Source: Carex sylvatica (lineage: Eukaryota > Streptophyta > Magnoliopsida > Poales > Cyperaceae). Taken from it: DNA of 64,000 nucleotides. Location of the stretch: NCBI GenBank assembly GCA_964058845.1, contig CAXKVR010000148.1, positions 62,001 through 126,000 on the forward strand, given 5' to 3'. Shown here in pieces: positions 20,990-33,600 of the stretch. Position numbers and translations under genes: made by a program. Within the stretch, counting starts at the first letter, position 1. Each line of letters begins with the position of its first letter. The notes below the pieces were generated by a model that saw only the letters and a program-made list of their open reading frames with translations, was not told where the DNA came from and did not search any database.

Positions 20990-21170
20990 AATTAGAACCA
21001 ATCCCAAAGCTAGTCCCTGAGCTAATCATTAAAACTTGTACTTTAAAGTACTTTAAAGTACTTATAACTAGTTTAACTAGTTAAAGTACTTAAATAGTTA
21101 GCTATTGATTAGAGAACCGTTAATAAGCTGGGGGACTAGCTCGGAGATTAGTGATTACAACTGCTCCTAA
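20990..21170. repeat. Foldback with AAAGTACTTT and ACTAGTTTAACTAGT palindromes
   Basis: CTAGTCCCTGAGCTAATCA (about 21013) and TAGCTCGGAGATTAGTGATTA (about 21137), with GGGGGACTAG before it, form imperfect inverted arms. Between them are short palindromes. It may be the end of a transposon carrying the array, but no target duplication was found. Confidence 0.4.
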
Positions 21171-21359
21171 CAAACTGTCCACGAAATTAAAACGCAGGAC
21201 AAAACCGTGCAAAGCTAACGTTTAAAACAATCAAATTAAAATTGTGATGCGTTAAAACAGCGATGCGTTAATTAATGGCAAATTAATAAATTTTGGTTAT
21301 TAATAGACGGTTAAACTCAGTTAAACCAGTTCGAAGACGCTCTCAAATTTGATGGCTCG

Positions 21360-22329
21360 GAATACCATAACATTTCTCTTTTCACAAATGGTGCATTGCT
21401 CGTCAAAGGACATGGAGCCGTGTTCAGCTTGAACCTTTTTTTTAGCAGGGAGGCCTATCTTCACCCAATCCTCAATAAACTCACTGTTTATTTTTTTTTA
21501 CAAAAACAACATGAAGCAAGAAAATTTTGTCAAACTTAAAATACAAATGGGTATAGAAGTATTGCAATCCAAATTTTGGTTTTGCCCATACATAAAAAGA
21601 GTAATATATATTAATATTGTCATGTATATATATACTCAGCAATCATTTTGATCGATTACCAATTAATTACTAGTTACTTCTGTCTTACGTACTTTAATTA
21701 CTTCCCCTTGAATAAAATAATTAATCGAGGAAGGATTTTCATGTGCTTAAATAGAATCTGATTATATATAGTATGAACTTAATTATATTAATTAATTAGT
21801 GACATAAAATATTTGAGGGGCCCTATAATTGGATCAAAGCATGCGAGGCATTGGTGTACTCACTAAGATAATACAGCTATATATATATATATTGACTAGC
21901 TAGTTACTCTTTCCTATATGAAAAATAATAATGGAAGAATGAAAAATAACTTGAGCGGGGATAATAAAGCAATTAAAAAGAGAAATTTTATTTTCACTGT
22001 AATAATTAAGATCATATAACTGATGTCCTTGATCAGAAATCGATCCAAAATGCATCATACGATGCCGGTACAATAAAATGCCATCACAATTAATTGCAAA
22101 TGGATGTGTATTTATACTTTTAGCTACTTATCATAAAATCATATAAATATGTTCCATTGGGCAGCAGAGATAAATTCTTCCAAGATCTCAAATGCACCAT
22201 TATTGATGAAATCATAGTGAGCGCCAAACAGCTTCTCAAGTGATAACTCCTTCCATTACAAACGGGTACGTCTTCAGTTTCTCAAGTGATAACTTCACTG
22301 ATTCATGTAATATTTTAATATTTTACTTT

Positions 22330-22378
<49 letters not shown>

Positions 22379-22680
22379 CATCATCATCATCATCATCATC
22401 AAATAACCAAAAAATTCTTAATATATAGCATGTTTTTTCAAATTACAATCGTAATTACACATTCAAATAGTTCTGCTGTAAACAATTTTAAATTATCACT
22501 TATCATGCATGCTGTGAAAAAAACTTAAAAGGATACATTGGCACATGCAAATCAGAAATACACATCATTTATTTATTTACTTATTTGCTTGGATTGGAGT
22601 GACCATATAAAAAGAAAGGAAAAATGTATATATGGGAGAAAAATGTACAAAAAATCAGGTCTAAAAAATGTTAATCCAGA
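21360..22680 (-). pseudogene. Rearranged beta-carbonic anhydrase pseudogene (exons 6 and 7)
   Basis: Bases 21370-21487 on the minus strand are almost identical to exon 6 of CA-1 ([16 protein letters not shown]...[11 protein letters not shown]). Bases 22150-22312 match exon 7 ([14 protein letters not shown]...FGAHYDFI), with a scrambled or duplicated CTTCTCAAGTGATAACT piece and frame damage. Bases 21930-22150 match the 3' flank of CA-1 (38190-38400). On the minus strand exon 7 is met before exon 6, the reverse of the intact genes, so the locus was rearranged. No functional enzyme can be made. Confidence 0.8.
22336..22401. repeat. Triplet microsatellite (TTA)n-(TCA)n
   Basis: A run of TTA units passes into a run of TCA units in the intron 6 remnant of the CA pseudogene. 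The equivalent place in CA-1 (38573-38598) holds (GTT)n and in CA-2 (about 54466-54500) a mixed GTT/ATT tract. Confidence 0.9.
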
Positions 22681-24340
22681 TTATTTGTAGTAGTCTTTTT
22701 AATAAATCAAATTATATAGTATTTAATCTATATTTCTAATATTTAAATACAAAAAATAAATAAATTATAAACATTTTTTTTAATTAAAAAAATAATAAGA
22801 AAAACTTAAAACCACAAAAAAAAAACATTGAGGTTTTCGAATCCCAAGTTTAAAACCTCAATGTTTTTTTGCGATTTTAGAATTCCAAAACACCAAAAAA
22901 AAAAATTGTAATTTTGGACTGAATTTTCATCAAATTTTTTTTGCAATTTGGACAGATTTCAAAATTTATCAATAATTTTCTACTTTAGATTGTTGAGTTC
23001 ACAAGAAAAAGGAAAATGATAGATTGGGAATCAAAGCTTCCTCATAATGTTGATGATAATTGCTGTTATGCGTATTCCAAAAATCTTGATTTGGAGGAAG
23101 ACAGTAAAGAATTATTGAAGTTGTTGAGTAAGAACGTACCTCTAAAAACCGTGTTCGTAACTAGGACTTGAGTAGTACAGCCCAATGAAATCATTTTTCT
23201 TTTTACTTTGCTGTTGCTTGTATTGACATGGTTTTAAGTCAGTCTGCATGTTGTCAATTAAAGTACTACAAATGCTTTTATTTGGGGCTCACTGTTATGT
23301 GAAGTTCAGAGTATTCAATTTGTTGATATATATGCATGTACTGTGTTCATCTTATTGTTATGTTGGTTCTTGATGACATTTATTTCTTTTAATTAGATAA
23401 AATTATAAATCAACTGAGTTATATTTAACTGAAGTTTCACTTTTAACAGTTTAACAAGTAATTGATACCAAAATGAAAGAGATAACGAAAAAAAGAATGA
23501 AATTTTTTTCTATCAAAATTGTGTACGTATCTATGCTAAAATGTCAATTTATCAATAAAATAAAATAAAAGTTCAAGAATCAGTGAGCTTATATCATAGT
23601 TTAGCAAAAGATAATTATATCATCAGTGGAAATTAATATGATTTAATAAAATAAAAATCAAGAATCAGTGCACCTTTTAAGGTTTAACAAAAGATAATTA
23701 ACATCATTCGAAAGTTTGACTAACTCGTTTAACTGAATTATGAATTTGATTGGTTCTACGATGTTATTATTTGAGAAGGACATATTTAATTTTGCGTGAA
23801 GTACATTTTTTTTAAATATATTTGAATATTAACTTGTCCACTTCATCACTAACTACAAATCTACCCACAATGATAATGGTCGAAGCAGAGAATTCACATC
23901 CCCTCATGTTACCTGACTGAGTACAATTGAATCGGACAGTTCACAATTGGAATTTTTAACTTGGCACGAATCTCAAAGCTCAAATAATACTGCCCTTGCG
24001 CTATCCCGAGAAGACACCAGCTGAGATTAAATCTGGACCATCCGTTTCAACTATGTTGACTCAAATACCTGGGAGGATACGGATCCTGAAGCAGAGACCC
24101 CGCCTCCCCATTTACTTCATAAGTTTTCTAATGTATCCTCTCTCCTTCATTGGTTTTCTCAGAATTATGAGGAACAGAGGGGTAATTGTAAATTGTAATC
24201 GAACATCATGTTTTTAGTGGCAGTTATTTTTTTTAGTATTATATATTGTTTATGAATTAAGGAATGAGTTGTTGAGGAAAAGTTTTGCTCATATTTATTT
24301 TTGGTAAATATGAGGATCCATTTGAATACAGTCAGAAACA
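22680..24340. other. Intergenic DNA, no clear gene
   Basis: Bases 22740-22970 contain a TTTTGGAATTCCAAA-type hairpin shared with 5860-6010. Bases 23180-23980 are AT-rich without coding signals. Bases 23996-24217 are open on the plus strand (73 codons), but nothing suggests a protein. Confidence 0.45.
23016..23171 (+). CDS. Small ORF of 51 residues, unidentified
   Basis: ATG to TGA, beginning MIDWESKLPHNVDDN and continuing with an acidic LDLEEDSKELLKLLS stretch. The WESKLP...SK...KELL pattern faintly recalls the short repeat near PP2-like domains in plant kinases, but the match is too weak to name it. The copy A block has no counterpart. It could be a fragment of a lost gene or chance. Confidence 0.2.
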   Translation: MIDWESKLPHNVDDNCCYAYSKNLDLEEDSKELLKLLSKNVPLKTVFVTRT

Positions 24341-24685
24341 AGTCCATAAAATTTTTATGGGCCGAGTACAGAAGGGCTCCTAATGGGCCTTTAAAAGAGG
24401 TGTAACAAGTCCATTAAATCTTTAAGCCCTTCTACATATGCAGTTGGCTGCTCCAACAAGTCCACTTTCTACAATTGACTTGAAGTCAGCGTCAATTCCA
24501 ACCCAAGTTTTATTTTTATTTTTTTTATTTTTTGTGAATGCCATGCAGTAACAATGTAACATGCAGTAGCTACACAGCTCCAACCCAAGTCTACTAAAAT
24601 AAAGAAAGAAGAAAAGTTTTTAAAAAAAAATAATAATAAAGAAAGAAAAAAAAGAAACCCCTTCACAAAAAATGACACGCAGAAA

Positions 24686-25828
24686 TAGGGCTGCTAATGA
24701 ATTGAGCTGATTCGCGAATCGATGAGTTGAGCAGCTCAATATTTCATAACGAATCAGACTCAAAACTTAAAAAAAAACTCAAACTCGGCTCGACTCGGCT
24801 CATGTAAACACTTGGCTCGACTTGCGAGCCGGCTCATATTTTTACTTATTTACACTTTCCATTAAACAAGCATTTGTTATAAGCAATCGAGTAATTGTTT
24901 TGACTTTTGAGAGATTAATACCAGCCTATTGCTCAATTTTTTTTTATGTGGATAAATTTCAAATTTCAATTTTAAAGTTCAAAGTTCAATTTTTTTTTAT
25001 GTAAATAAATTTCAATTTTTTTTTAAAATTTTAAAGTTTTGTCAAATTCCAAATTTTTTTCAAAAATTTTCAAATTTCATTTTTTTTTTTCAAATTTCAA
25101 AGTATACTGAAAAAAGCTTCCTTAGCCCACAAATTGTCCTCCCTCCGGAACATGGAAAAATGAGGAACGATTGGCGTCAATCGTTACTAGTGGGTCCCAA
25201 GATAGCTCCTTCAAATTTGGCTCTAACTTGAATTTAATATCCCTTCTCGATTCCTTGTTTCAAATTTTAAAAATTTAAAATTTGAAAAAAACTTTCAAAA
25301 TTTGATAAAAAATCGAAATTTGAAATTTTTTGAAATATGAAAAAAATTTGAAATTTGAAAAAAAAAATTGAAATTTAAAAACAATTTCAAATTTGAAAAA
25401 ACTTTGAAATTTAAAAAAGAATTAAAATTTGAAATTTATACACATAAAAAAAATTGAAATTGAACTTTGAAATTGAAATTTGAAATTTATCGGTATAAAA
25501 AAAATTGAGCAATAAGTTGATAATAACTCCTCAAAAGTCAAAACAATTGTTAGATTACTCATAAGTCATAATAAATGCTTGCTTAATGAAAAGTGCAAAT
25601 AAATAAAAATATGAGCCAACTCGTGAGTTCACGAACCGAGTGTTTACATAAGTCGAACCAAACTGAGTTTTTTCTTTTTAAAAACAAGTCAAATTTGAGT
25701 CAAATTATTTTACTTCTCTCGTTAAACTGAATTATTTTGCTTCTCCCGTTAAACTGAATTATTTTGCTTCTCTCACATCGAGTAGAGTCGAGTTTGAGTT
25801 TGAGCCGACTTAATCAGTAGTTGCCCTA
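24686..25828. mobile_element. Non-autonomous hAT-type element with long inverted arms (1143 bp)
   Basis: Termini are TAGGGC...GCCCTA and the element is flanked by exact 8-bp direct repeats CGCAGAAA (24678-24685 and 25829-25836); both are hAT hallmarks. The arms fold back over several hundred bases: GCTCATGTAAACACTTGGCTCGACTT pairs with the inverted version near 25640, and CAATTTTTTTTATGTGGATAAATTTC with its inverse near 25480. A non-repeated centre at about 25110-25260 may be captured sequence. No transposase frame. Copy A lacks it, so it inserted after the duplication, about 200 bp before the NLR-B start codon. Confidence 0.88.
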
Positions 25829-26023
25829 CGCAGAAAAGAAGTGTAACAAAAAATAGATAAGCTTTTCTGTATGCCGTAAAAGAGGGGTAGTCGTAATCTC
25901 CCATCCAATTGGGTGGAGAGAGAGCTCTGAGTCCACTGTGCATACAGACAAGCTTATCTGCTTACTACACGCAGAAGGAACCTTGGCAAGATTTTTGAAA
26001 AGAGAGAGAGAGAGAGAGTAGAG

Positions 26024-29000
26024 ATGGGTGTGGAGTTTATTTTTTCTATGATTTCAACCTTGAGCGGTCTGTTGAGCACCCTCCGGAGCTCGGGAGCCAC
26101 CTCGACTGAGGGAGGAAATGACATTGAAAGAGATCTGAATCGGTTGGAAAGGTTGCTCAAGAGGATTCAGGCCACACTTTATGATGCCGGGGAGAGGGAG
26201 ATCCGGGATGCATCTGTGAAGCTCTGGCTCAAAGAGATCAAAACTGTTGCCTACGAAGCGGATGATATCCTTGATGAGTGTCAGTACGAGTTATTGCGTC
26301 GCCAGATTGAAGAATCAGAAGATGAGCTGACATATTCTTCATCAGCAGATGGTAGAAGGATGAAAAAGATGAAGCGCTCAGAGGGTGTTATTTCAGGTAA
26401 AATGGCCGAAAAAATTAAGGGGGTTATAGATCGGTTTGATGAAATCTCAAGAGATAGGGAGGCCTTGTGTTTGAGAGAGGATGATGGAGAAAGGCGGGAT
26501 TGTGTTTGGACAGGCTTGCCACCAACAAGCCACATGGTGAATGAGACAGCTGTCTTTGGTCGGGATGAAGATAAGAGGCAGATCTTAGATTTTGTATTGT
26601 TGGGGAATAGAGAGGAAACAAATCACATTTCAGTTATCTCAATTGTTGGGATGGGGGGTGTCGGCAAGACAACACTTGCCCAACTAGTTTATAATGATCT
26701 CCTGATTAGTTTTAATTTTGATATGACTGCATGGGTATATGTCTCTCCTCAATTTGATGTCACAAGGATATCAAAAGAGGTCCTTGAGTCTATCTCGGAG
26801 AAGGTGTATAGTGGCTTAACGGGAAAAAGTGCAATTCAGCGCGCTCTCGTAAAAAAGACTAAAAAGAAAAAACTATTTTTAGTGCTTGATGATGTCTGGA
26901 ATGAATTACCCAGTAAATGGGAACAATTTGTAGAACCACTTCGAGTCGCCGAGTCAGTTAGAATTGTAGTAACCACAAGAAGCAAAGCTGTAGCTCAGAT
27001 TGTTCAAACCACATGTATATATGATCTAAGTTGCTTGCCACAAGATCAGTGTAAATTGTTGTTTGAGCACTATGCATTTGGGGGTCAAAACATAGATGGT
27101 TCCTCGAGGTTTTGGGCGATTGGTGCACTAATCATAAAAAAATGTGCTGGTCTCCCACTAGCAATCAAGTCTATCGCTAGAGCTCTATCTTGCAACATGC
27201 ATGAAGATAGCTGGAGAGATGTCTTGGAATCAGAACTATGGGAATCTGATGGTAAAGATGAGATATTCCCTGCTCTCAAGGTAAGCTATTACAGTTTGCC
27301 TCCAGAATTGAAACCTTGCCTTTTGTTCTGCTCTTTATTTCCAAAAGGTTATCGATTTGTTAAAGATGAAATAATCTATATGTGGATTGCGCATGGTTAT
27401 ATTCAATCTAGAGGTAGCAAAAGTGAAGAAGGCATTGGGGATAAATATATCCAAGAGTTGGATAGGAGGTCTTTCTTAACACTAGATAAACAAAGGTGGG
27501 AAGAAACCTTTACCTTGCATGATTTAATTCATGATTTAGCAAGATCTATTTCAATGGGTGAATTTTGTACCAACACAACCGAGAGTATAAATGGTGTTAT
27601 ATCTAGTGATGTGCTTCATGTCTATACGGAGAATTGTAGTATGATCGACAGGTTATGTGGCAGTAGTTTATTCATCAGAACATTAGTTAACTGCTGCAAA
27701 TCTGATTTAGACTACAATTTCCATATGGATATGGTGATGCATAGTAATCAGAAATTATGTACTAATGCAAACCTCCGGGTGTTGAAATGTGAAGGTGCCT
27801 ATGCATGTACCTTGGAGCATATGTCCAACCTAAAGCACCTCCGCTACTTTGAACTCAGTCATAGTAACCTTGGGAGGCTTCCTAAATCAACAACACTACT
27901 CTTTAACCTAATGGCCTTAAGAGTAAGCTTTCGTGGACACCTAAAAGAATTGCCTGTCCACATTGGAAAATTGGTCAACTTAAGGTTTCTTACAATAACT
28001 GCTGTTGGGATTAAAGAGTTACCTGAATCACTTTGTCAACTTTCGAACCTACAAATGTTGTACTTGTGGTCATGCACTCAAATATATAAATTGCCAATTT
28101 GCATTGGAAACCTGACCAACCTAAAGAAACTGCACATTTCAGATGCAAAATTTAGAAACTTGCCTGATTCACTTTGCATGCTTCACAAATTGCAAACACT
28201 AGTATTGGAAAGGTGCTGGAATGTCAGGCAATTACCTGATAACATCGGGAATCTCATCAATCTTCAGTGCCTATATATCCTTGATGGTTTCTTTATGAGT
28301 TTGCCAAAATCAATAAACCAGCTTTGTAACTTGGACATCCTTGAGTTGAGTACCTGGGCCCCTCTTGTTGGGTTGTTGTGCAGACTCAAAAGCATTTTAA
28401 ACAGAAGTTCAATAAATATCTCAATTGAAAAGAAGCAAGAAGAATTTGAGTTTATTGATGAGTGGGCCAAGAACTACTTGGAATATGAGTCGAGCAGTGT
28501 CTGGATAAAGCAGTTTTCGCTAAATGAGAACCTTGATATATACAAATACAGGAAATCTGAAAGCTTACTAGAGTGTCTGAAGCCACTCAATGACCTAGTT
28601 GAGTTGAAAGTAAATGGAATTGAAGGAATTGGATATCCGAAGTGGATTGGGACTAATTACAATAGTGGAGTAGCTCTTTTCATGCAATGTCATCTTAATA
28701 GTTGCAAGTTCTTTAGGGATCTTGGAGAGTTATCATTACTCAAGTCACTAGCTCTAATTGGCCAGACTCTAGCTCACGACTTTTTCCAAACCTTGACCAC
28801 TCAAGATGTCAAGATGATCTTCCCATCCCTAGAGGAGTTAGAATTAAAAGATATGATCGAGTGGAACATTCTAGTTGGAGAACAACATTGGGGTTGTCCA
28901 GTATTGCAGACTCTTAGAATTAACAATTGTCCAAATCTTAGTTCAGTCCCAAAGTTTGATTCTCTTAAAAGTCTAGAAATAATCAAATGTTCATTTTCAA

Positions 29001-29922
29001 AGCTTGAGTTCAACAGGATGCATTTGCAACTACTTGAGAGCCTCCACATTGAAGAATGCATCCTACTCGCATCACTCCAGGGATTGCAAAGCCTTTATTC
29101 TCTCCGAACTCTTTATGTTGTGCAGTGCCCTCAGCTCAAGGAATTTCCCTATCCAAGCAGACTAAATATTCCTCTCTCCATAGAAATTGTTGAGTGTCCT
29201 TCCCTGAAAAGCTGGTGTCAACGTCAACAACTGAACTATATAGAGGTACTCAATTATTGTACTCAGCATGATTTTCTTATATTTGAATCAACAATGTTCT
29301 CGAAAGAAAAGTTTTTTCTTTGTATCAATAAAAAGTCCTTATCTTGTTATATGTTCTCTTATCATACCAGGATTTCTCTTGCAAAATGCTAGTGACCTCT
29401 GGGATTCAGCAAATAATGCAGAAAAGGGATCAGGAGTTCTTGCTTGAACATATTGTGATAAAAAACTGTATAGAACAAAAGCTGGAGTTCCATAATGGCC
29501 TCTATAATCTTGTAAAGCTAGAGATAAAAGGTTGCTGGAAGCTAGAGACCCTGAAGGGGCTAAGTAAACTCAGGTTGCTTAGAAGATTAGTTTTATGGGA
29601 TTGCCCACTGCTCCAACTGGAAGAAGTACCCCCATTTCTCACATCATTGGTTGTTCATTGCTGCCATAATATGCTTTCTCTGGATCTACTACAACTACGA
29701 AATCCGTCGTCCTTAACAGAGCTGGAGATTGTGAATTGTAAGCATCTAATGCACATTTCAGGGCTCCGGAATCTAATCGAATTAGAGACCTTGGCAATTA
29801 TCCAATGCCCCCAACTTCTACTCGAGTTGTTGTTCACTGTGCCTGACTGTGTGGTTATTTCTGGATGCCCTAGGCTAAAGGCTTGGTGTGGAATGCATTC
29901 TATTGAACCCCTTGGTAAATGA
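26024..29922 (+). CDS. NLR-B: CC-NB-LRR intracellular immune receptor, two exons
   Basis: Paralogue of NLR-A, nearly identical through the NB-ARC and more diverged in the LRR. Exon 1 is 26024-29245 and exon 2 is 29371-29922, joined across a 125-nt intron (GAG/GTACTC ... ATACCAG/GATTTC) in phase 0, giving 1257 aa. Without splicing the frame stops at 29392, so a naive reading would call it truncated. Motifs: P-loop GMGGVGKTT, LFLVLDDVWNE, CAGLPLAI, CLLFCSLFPKGY, and LHD at the MHD position. NLR-A and NLR-B differ strongly between about residues 560 and 900, the first LRR half. The sensed ligand is unknown. The hAT-type insertion upstream may have altered its promoter. Confidence 0.92.
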
Positions 29923-30068
29923 TATTGTAGACACTTTCTTTTCTTTGAACAAATTAACAATTACAATTATCTTCATGTTTCAAAGATATATAAATTTATA
30001 AATTTGTCACTGCGGTTCTTGTGAAATTATGCAGATGATGAAATGGAGTAAGCTACCCAATGAATGTC

Positions 30069-30685
30069 ATGCTGGCACCTATTTGGGCATCACAATGAAA
30101 ACTGGTCTTATAACCGGAATCATATAAAAAACCGTAAGCAATTGACCAGTCTTGATTTTATTTTAAATAAGGAGAATATTATTGCAAGCCTAGTTAATTT
30201 GATTGAAATGGAAATAACATAAATTTTTGAAAATTTTCAGGAAGGAGTGGTTGTGAGGAGAACATTTGCTTCTATCAAAGACTATCAAGTGGATAAAAAC
30301 AAGGAAATGACGGCCATTGGATTGATGAACATTGTTGGTTCTTGCACTTCATGCTATGTAACAACAGGTACATCTATTCCTTTTTCCTTCTGATCTTAAT
30401 GGGTAGCTCTTTTCTTCGTCAAGTATTAAATTAATTTTGGGAACATTATTCTGTCAATTGTATGTAGTATATAACCAATCTGACAAATTTCTTATATTTA
30501 TTTTTAAATTTCTTGAAAATAACTATAGAGGAGCCTTCTCACGCTCTGCCGTGAACCACAATGCCGGTTGCAAGACGGCATTGTCAAACGTAGTTATGGC
30601 AATGACGGTCATGGTGATGCTCCTCTTCCTCATGCCTTTGTTTGCATACACACCAAACGTTGTTCTCGTGGCTATGTCCGTACTA
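30069..30685 (+). pseudogene. Sulfate transporter (SULTR3-like) pseudogene fragment, copy B
   Basis: Three blocks remain: about 30073-30134 (the GTYLGITMKTGLITGII end of an exon, then the same in-frame TAA as copy A), 30241-30367 (EGVVVRRTFASIKDYQVDKNKEM...YVTTG) and about 30534-30685 (AFSRSAVNHNAGCKTA...MPLFAYTP). Relative to copy A about 450 bp is deleted, joining GTCATG directly to CTGGCACC, which removes the first exon block. The third block lacks the TGA seen in A. It cannot make a transporter. Confidence 0.85.
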
Positions 30686-30689
30686 TGGA

Positions 30690-33600
30690 TCAACATCTTC
30701 TTTTTCAAAGTTCAAATAGTCAATCTAAACCGATCAACATGATCTCCATATGAAAATGTACTTTAAGGCTAAATTTACAAAAAATTTAGATTTTTTTTAC
30801 TATTTTTTTAGATAAAAAATAGTAAAAACTCACTATTTTACATGGCATGAACTTGGATCCATATATTTAAGAGTGGAACTAGGGTGTTCATAAGCTCACC
30901 AAGTCTCTGGCATCTCATATGTTCCACTGTCCAAATTTTTATCTTTTACATGCATGTGTAGATTTTTACCTTCTAACTTGTTTAATTAACTAGTGCCTAT
31001 GCCCTTTCCTCAACTAATAAATAATGCAATTTAAAAATATGAATAAACAAGAACAAACTAATAACCGAATAAATACAAAGGTCAAAGTGAACTAATCTTA
31101 TTCTTTTCTCATGAGTTGGCAACAGTGAACAGTTTAACACCTTTGGAAGCAGTTGATGGCTACATATTATTATGGTGTAAACTTCAACAATTTGGATGGA
31201 ATCTCATAGCTGCTTGTTATATGTGTCTGCACATTCAAGGTGAGGAAAACAATTTCAAGTTTTCTTTTTGAATTATTTGATATAACATCTGTATTGCTTT
31301 TGTTTCTAAAAACTTGGAAGGGAAGTGAGTGTGAATTTGTTTTCTTGGTCATACATAAGTTGGAGCGTAAAAAAAAATTAACTTGATTAATTAGTTTGGA
31401 AATTTCAAAAGTTCATATTGGAATAATTGATCTACTTCTACAATTAATGATCGCACATTTATGCAGAGCATGGCGAACCCAAGCTCTTCCAGTTGTCTGT
31501 TGGAGGGTTTTATTTTCTGTGATCATCTCCAGTCATCTTGTTTTCTTCCTTTAAATGGAAGAAAAAGAACTTCAAGGTTATTTATGACAACATTTTCATT
31601 AATACTTTATTCCTTTGTCATTTTGTTTTTCTTCTTATTTTTTTAAATGATGGATCAAACATTTTCATGGAAATGTTGCTAGTTGGTTTAACTTTCTTTC
31701 CTTTATTCTTTTAAATAATTTTTGTTTACCTATATAGCATGACACTTTTGTAGACTATCCTACTGACATGTGTACCAAGTATCTCCTGATAGGATACAAG
31801 ATGCTATACAAAGATACCTGTCTGAACACCAAAATGATTAAGTATACCAAAACATAACTGTCATGGTAATTTATGTAAAGTAATTCATTGTTGGTTAGTT
31901 TACTTTTTCTAAAAATAATAAAGTTCGATGAATTTTGACACTTAGCAAGATAGGATTTTTATTATTCAAAATTAATTTTGCAGACAAACACTCTGTTTGG
32001 AAACCCTAAAAAATTACAGAACGAGGAAAGGAAATGCAAATGCGCAGTGCTGACCTGATCGGAACGAAATAGCGGAGAAGAAAATATAGGATTTGCCACA
32101 ATTCTGAAGGGTCAAAATCCTCCAGTGAAATCCCGCATGGATGGTTGGAATTTGGAGAGAAATGATTTCGTACAGATGAAAAAACTCGACCGTGACCTCT
32201 TGTATTTGTTGCTTCAGTCACCAAACAATACAGCCTTCAAGTAGTGCGAAGATCTAATACAGCTCCTGACGAAGTAAGTTTTTGTTGCTGTTATTAAAAC
32301 CTTTTTTAGGCTTTAATGGAATGTCAGGTAAATAAGAAGAAAAGCAGGAATAATTCTTTTCGGTATACAAATGAATTATTAGTGCATACTGTTGTTTTCA
32401 TCATAGAAATTCAATTTCAAATCAACTGTATTGAATTCTTTTCTATTGAAATCATTTCTATTTTTGTACAAGTTAAGTTCTGATCACAGCCAAAATGATT
32501 TGTAATCACATCATTTTGTTGGCTTTGGTCCAGGAGGAAAATCTCTCCACAAGGAACTGATGGTCACTGGAACGAGAATATTGTGGATTCTTGTACTTGG
32601 TTCCATTCAACAATGGATACTCTAAATCTAGCCTTGTTTCTTTTGATGAAATGTGTTTCCAGCCGCAAGACTCTCTATTGGGAATTTTTTATTTTGAGGA
32701 AATATCCATTGGGAAGTTGCTATTTTTCAGATGACCGCTTTGTTTTTCTGCTTTCCTGCCAATCAATGACAAAAGCAATTTTTGCATTGAAGGGCATGCA
32801 TTTTTTCAGTTTATGGAGTAGTCTCAGCAAGCAAATAAAGTTCATATTTTAGAATGTGTTTGTTAATCATTTTTCATATTGATGATTGATTATTCCAGAT
32901 TTGCCTGGTACTTGTTTTGTGTTTTGTGTTTCGTGTAATGCTCAATCCAACAATTTGGAGTAACAGATTCGGACTGGTACTCCAAATGCTTTAAGAAATG
33001 CATCTAACATTTGTACCTTCAGCAAAAAAGATGCATAACAGGATAATTTCATATCATGTTATTTTTACCCTGCATCCTGACACTTGAATTATTGCCACTA
33101 AACTTGCCATGTGAAAAATGATAAAAACGCACCTTTCTTTTTGAAACCTGAAATACCAAGTCAAACACCTCATCCTCTGAGAGTAACGAAAATAAGCAAT
33201 TCTCATGCAATATATGACTAGATTTATTTTGACTATTTTACCCACAACTAGCAAAAGAAGGTGATGAATTTAGTTATAAGATACTCTGTAAAACAAATCC
33301 ATTCCTCTCAATCACACAAAATTGTGGTCAAACTTATGAGGTGAATAAACCACGTTCAACCCTTGCTTAAACGATGCCCAACACCACATGAAATGAAGCT
33401 TTATTATGATATGCTTAAATCAGCATGATATATCTTTCAACTAATATTGAACAAAAAAGTAAATCCATGATTTTTGATGACCCTAGACTGTGCCGAGCCT
33501 CCTCTCTCCATTACAATCCCCTCCATCACCAGGTCCTTCAGTAGAGATTCTTTCTCATGAACATGTTATCATGTCAGCTAAATTTAGCAGTCACAATTTA

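Noticed and set aside
29344..29922. Separate small LRR gene after a truncated NLR-B
   Set aside because: A 125-nt intron with good borders joins it to NLR-B in frame, matching the collinear part of NLR-A.
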